Of a stretch of 24,458 nt of DNA, positions 22,760-24,458 are shown one piece after another. This DNA comes from CAZKTF01 sp964555565 (GTDB lineage: Bacteria; Planctomycetota; JAJSAM01; JAKLKS01), in assembly GCA_964555565.1 (NCBI GenBank), contig CAZKTF010000024.1:1-24458 (forward strand). Direction: 5' to 3'. Every line of letters starts with the position of its first letter. Within the stretch, counting starts at the first letter, position 1. A program made the position numbers and the translations under genes. The notes under the pieces were generated by a model that was not told the DNA's origin, did not search any database, and worked only from the letters and a program-made list of their open reading frames with translations.

Positions 22760-23515
22760 CTAGTTGCGACGCGGCGTGAAGAGCTGGAGCAGGAGGATGA
22801 ACAGGTTGAGGATGTCGAGGAAGAGCGAGATGACCGCGGGCACGACCAGGTTCCCGGGACCGTAGACCCGCACGACGTTCGAGGTGTCGAAGAGGATGAA
22901 CCCGCAGAAGATCATCGAGCCGATGGCGGCCCGCCACCAGTGGAACTGCGCGCTCTGGACGAAGAACCCGGCGACGCCCGCGACGATCAACCCGAGGATC
23001 GCCACGAAGAGGAGGTTCCGGAGGAAGGAGAAGTCCTTGCCCGTCACGAGGACGAACAGGGTCAGGCCCGTGAAGGTCACGGCCGTCACGCCGCCGGCGA
23101 GCGCGACGGTCTGGGCCATGCCCATCCCGACGTAGAGCTTGATCACCGGGGCGAGGAAGGCGCCCCAGCAGCTCACCGCGGCGCAGAGCGCCAGCAGGCC
23201 GAGGGGGGAGGCCTCGCCCGAGCGCGCCCCGGCCTTCGCGCCGCCGGCGACGAGGGAGAACACGAACCCCCCGCCGGCGAACGCCCACATGCCCCACATC
23301 GGGAACTGCGGGACGCGGAAGGTCTCGTACCCGCGGGTGACCTCCACCACGGGCATGAGCTTCATCGTCAGCGCGCAGGCGCCCGCGGCGAGGAACAGGC
23401 TGAAGGTCAGGAGCCCGTAGGTCCTCTTGACGAAGGTGGTGAACTCCGCGGGGACCCCCGCGGAGAAGGCCTCGGCCATCCCGAGGCGTTGCGCCGGGAC
23501 GTACGTCGCTGCCAT
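22760..23515 (-). CDS. Bax inhibitor-1/YccA family membrane protein
   Basis: Protein of 251 residues with about seven hydrophobic segments filling residues 30-245. Typical BI-1 features are the N-terminal F-V-K-R-T-Y-G-L-L-T-F-S-L-F entry, a central G-L-T-L-F-V-L-V-T-G-K-D-F-S-F-L segment and the late F-I-L-F-D-T-S-N-V-V with the family Asp, ending in L-F-L-D-I-L-N-L-F-I-L-L-L-Q-L-F. Members are pH-sensitive calcium leak channels or FtsH modulators. ATG 23515 has GGAGGGATCC upstream. A TAGGAT at 23553-23558 (minus) is a candidate -10. The same-strand NHL selenoprotein gene follows after 76 nt. Confidence 0.92.
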   Translation of the reverse strand: MAATYVPAQRLGMAEAFSAGVPAEFTTFVKRTYGLLTFSLFLAAGACALTMKLMPVVEVTRGYETFRVPQFPMWGMWAFAGGGFVFSLVAGGAKAGARSGEASPLGLLALCAAVSCWGAFLAPVIKLYVGMGMAQTVALAGGVTAVTFTGLTLFVLVTGKDFSFLRNLLFVAILGLIVAGVAGFFVQSAQFHWWRAAIGSMIFCGFILFDTSNVVRVYGPGNLVVPAVISLFLDILNLFILLLQLFTPRRN

Positions 23516-23589
23516 GGATCCCTCCGTGCGAAAACCGTGAACCGGGGTGTCCATCCTATCTGCGTCCCGCGCGCTTCCAAAACTCCCGC

Positions 23590-23602
23590 GGGGTCAGGCC
23601 CC
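23590..23602. repeat. Variant palindrome GGGGTCAGGCCCC
   Basis: This is one mismatch from the GGGGTCAGACCCC repeat. It is followed by CTCGCGTTTGC, which shares the GCGTTTGC word with the other repeat blocks. It sits between the BI-1-like gene and the small basic gene. Confidence 0.5.
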
Positions 23603-23635
23603 TCGCGTTTGCTGGCCCCCGGCGGACCCGCCGGA

Positions 23636-23641
23636 TAGAGT
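23636..23641 (+). promoter_or_regulatory. Candidate -10 box (TAGAGT)
   Basis: TAGAGT ends 10 nt before the ATG at 23652. A short GAGG lies close to the ATG, so the transcript would be leaderless or nearly so. Confidence 0.38.
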
Positions 23642-23651
23642 CCCGAGGATC

Positions 23652-23750
23652 ATGGCCAAGAGAAAGCGCACCTACATGCTGTCCTGGCGGTCGAAGAAGG
23701 CGAACCACGGCCGCAAGCCCTGCCGGGGGAAGAACAAGAAGATGAAGTAG
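23652..23750 (+). CDS. Small strongly basic protein, 32 residues
   Basis: The peptide runs M-A-K-R-K-R-T-Y-M-L-S-W-R, then S-K-K-A-N-H-G-R-K-P, then C-R-G-K-N-K-K-M-K. About half the residues are Lys or Arg, with almost no acidic residues. This composition resembles small accessory ribosomal proteins (THX, bL36-like) or nucleic-acid-binding peptides; I do not recognise the exact family. It is supported by its own TAGAGT box, a start close to GAGG, stop TAG, and a strong hairpin right after. Lys-rich AAG codons contrast with the surrounding GC-rich chance frames. Expression or conservation data would be needed to assign a role. Confidence 0.6.
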   Translation: MAKRKRTYMLSWRSKKANHGRKPCRGKNKKMK

Positions 23751-23752
23751 CC

Positions 23753-23810
23753 GTAAGGGTCAGACCCCATTCGCCTGGCCTAGGCCAGGCGAATGAGGTC
23801 AGACCCTTAC
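23753..23810. terminator. Large 28-bp hairpin, bidirectional terminator built from repeat units
   Basis: Two 28-nt arms with only two mismatches flank a 2-nt centre at 23781-23782. The outer part of each arm contains the (G)GGTCAGACCC word, the inner part ATTCGCCTGGCC and its complement. The hairpin separates convergent genes ending at 23750 (+) and 23807 (-), and includes the stop codon of the latter. Confidence 0.65.
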
Positions 23811-24458
23811 TTCTTCTCTCCTTCGACTCCCGCGATCCGCGCGACCTTCACGCCCGCGGCGCGCAGCGCGTCCAGCGCGGCGATGACGCCCCCGGCGGTC
23901 GCGCCGTCGCCGCCTTCCACGGTCCATAGGGTGGTGTCCACGTCGTCCGCGTAGTCGTCCTTGTAGAAGTCCGCCAGCTCCGCGTGCCGCTCCCGGGCCC
24001 ACTTCTCCAGGGCCGCGGCGGTCCCGTGGGTGACGTCCCCGGCGTGGACCTTCCCCTCCGCGTCCACCCTCAGGGTCACGGCGTCCTGGCCGGCGGACTG
24101 CCCCTCGCCCTTCGGGATCCCCACGGGCAGGAGCCGCAGCGCCGCCCCCGCGGCGGGGTCGCTCGTGGCGAGCGCGATCCGCTTCCAGCCCCCGCCCGCC
24201 GCGGCGGCGAGCAGGTCCCGCACGGGCGTCCAGGGGGTATCGACGTCGGCGAGGAGGAGCAGGAGCGAGGTGGCCCGCTTCTCCTCGGCCTTCAGGATCT
24301 CCACGGTCCCCTCGACCGTCAGGACGTCCCTCCCGAAGCGGACCATCCCGCGCGCGCCGAGGATGAGGTCGAACCGGTCCTCGGCCTTCGCCTTGAGCGG
24401 CTCGCCCCCGCGACAGGACGCCAGGCGCGTGCCCGGGGGGAGGGTGAAGGGGACCTCG
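23807..24458 (-). CDS. ExbD/TolR-like protein, C-terminal part (runs off the window)
   Basis: About 216 residues of the C-terminal part are visible; the start lies beyond 24458. Two similar halves can be seen. The first has P-P-G-T-R-L, then V-R-F-G-R-D-V-L-T, and ends with W-T-P-V-R-D-L-L-A-A-A-A-G-G-G-W-K-R-I-A-L-A-T. The second has D-A-V-T-L-R-V-D-A-E-G-K-V-H-A-G-D and ends with G-G-V-I-A-A-L-D-A-L-R-A-A-G-V-K-V-A-R-I-A-G. This strand-helix-strand arrangement resembles the periplasmic domain of ExbD/TolR proteins, apparently in tandem. ExbD transmits proton-motive force to envelope transport. The N-terminal membrane segment cannot be checked here. Confidence 0.55.
   Translation of the reverse strand, partial: EVPFTLPPGTRLASCRGGEPLKAKAEDRFDLILGARGMVRFGRDVLTVEGTVEILKAEEKRATSLLLLLADVDTPWTPVRDLLAAAAGGGWKRIALATSDPAAGAALRLLPVGIPKGEGQSAGQDAVTLRVDAEGKVHAGDVTHGTAAALEKWARERHAELADFYKDDYADDVDTTLWTVEGGDGATAGGVIAALDALRAAGVKVARIAGVEGEKK

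Overview
This is a very GC-rich window from a bacterium, probably uncultured. Secreted proteins built from PDZ, HEAT, NHL, fibronectin-III and carboxypeptidase-regulatory-like repeats, ExbD-like and DUF501 proteins, and TANNNT-type -10 boxes recall Planctomycetota or a similar lineage. That placement is inference; no rRNA or marker gene is present. I see no tRNA, CRISPR array, phage gene or transposase.

The main result is that five genes are each interrupted by in-frame TGA codons (six in all) exactly where a redox cysteine belongs. They are a double thioredoxin-like protein (UGWC, Sec200), a thioredoxin/haem/PDZ protein with two TGAs (U-V-P-U-G-S-C, Sec64 and Sec67), a thioredoxin/HEAT protein (UPHC, Sec59), an iodothyronine-deiodinase-like lipoprotein (Sec81) and a thioredoxin/NHL protein (UINC, Sec69). 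Each reads through in frame into conserved domain sequence. Each TGA is followed about 18-30 nt later by a hairpin, and most of the apical loops contain GU, as in bacterial SECIS elements. Ordinary genes here end in TGA, so this is local selenocysteine recoding and not a changed genetic code. Conventional gene calling would split or truncate all five. The selA/B/C/D machinery must lie elsewhere.

Layout. 1-910: fibronectin-III secreted protein (-). 1380-2351: Sec double thioredoxin (+). 2388-2774: receiver protein (-). 2893-3576: Cys-type (CPYC) thioredoxin lipoprotein (+). 3624-4904: Sec/Sec haem-PDZ protein (-). 5048-5482: SRPBCC protein (-). 5491-6597: Sec HEAT protein (-). 6786-10532: giant repeat protein (+). 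10733-12516: methyltransferase and metallo-beta-lactamase-fold pair (+). 12532-13080: Cys-motif membrane protein (-). 13160-14202: Sec deiodinase-like lipoprotein and coupled small protein (+). 14230-15678: CPBP protease (-). 15719-16267: DUF501 (-). 16390-18399: hybrid histidine kinase (+). 18378-21055: glycosyltransferase and TolB-like propeller (-). 21100-22683: Sec NHL protein (-). 22760-23515: Bax-inhibitor-1-like protein (-). 23652-23750: 32-residue basic protein (+). 23807-end: ExbD-like protein (-, truncated by the window).

Four of the five selenoprotein genes have a TANNNT box only 6-9 nt before the start codon and no Shine-Dalgarno sequence, which suggests leaderless mRNAs. Intergenic regions carry copies of the palindrome GGGGTCAGACCCC and a related longer repeat. 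Together the window suggests an extracytoplasmic thiol/selenol redox network alongside envelope functions.
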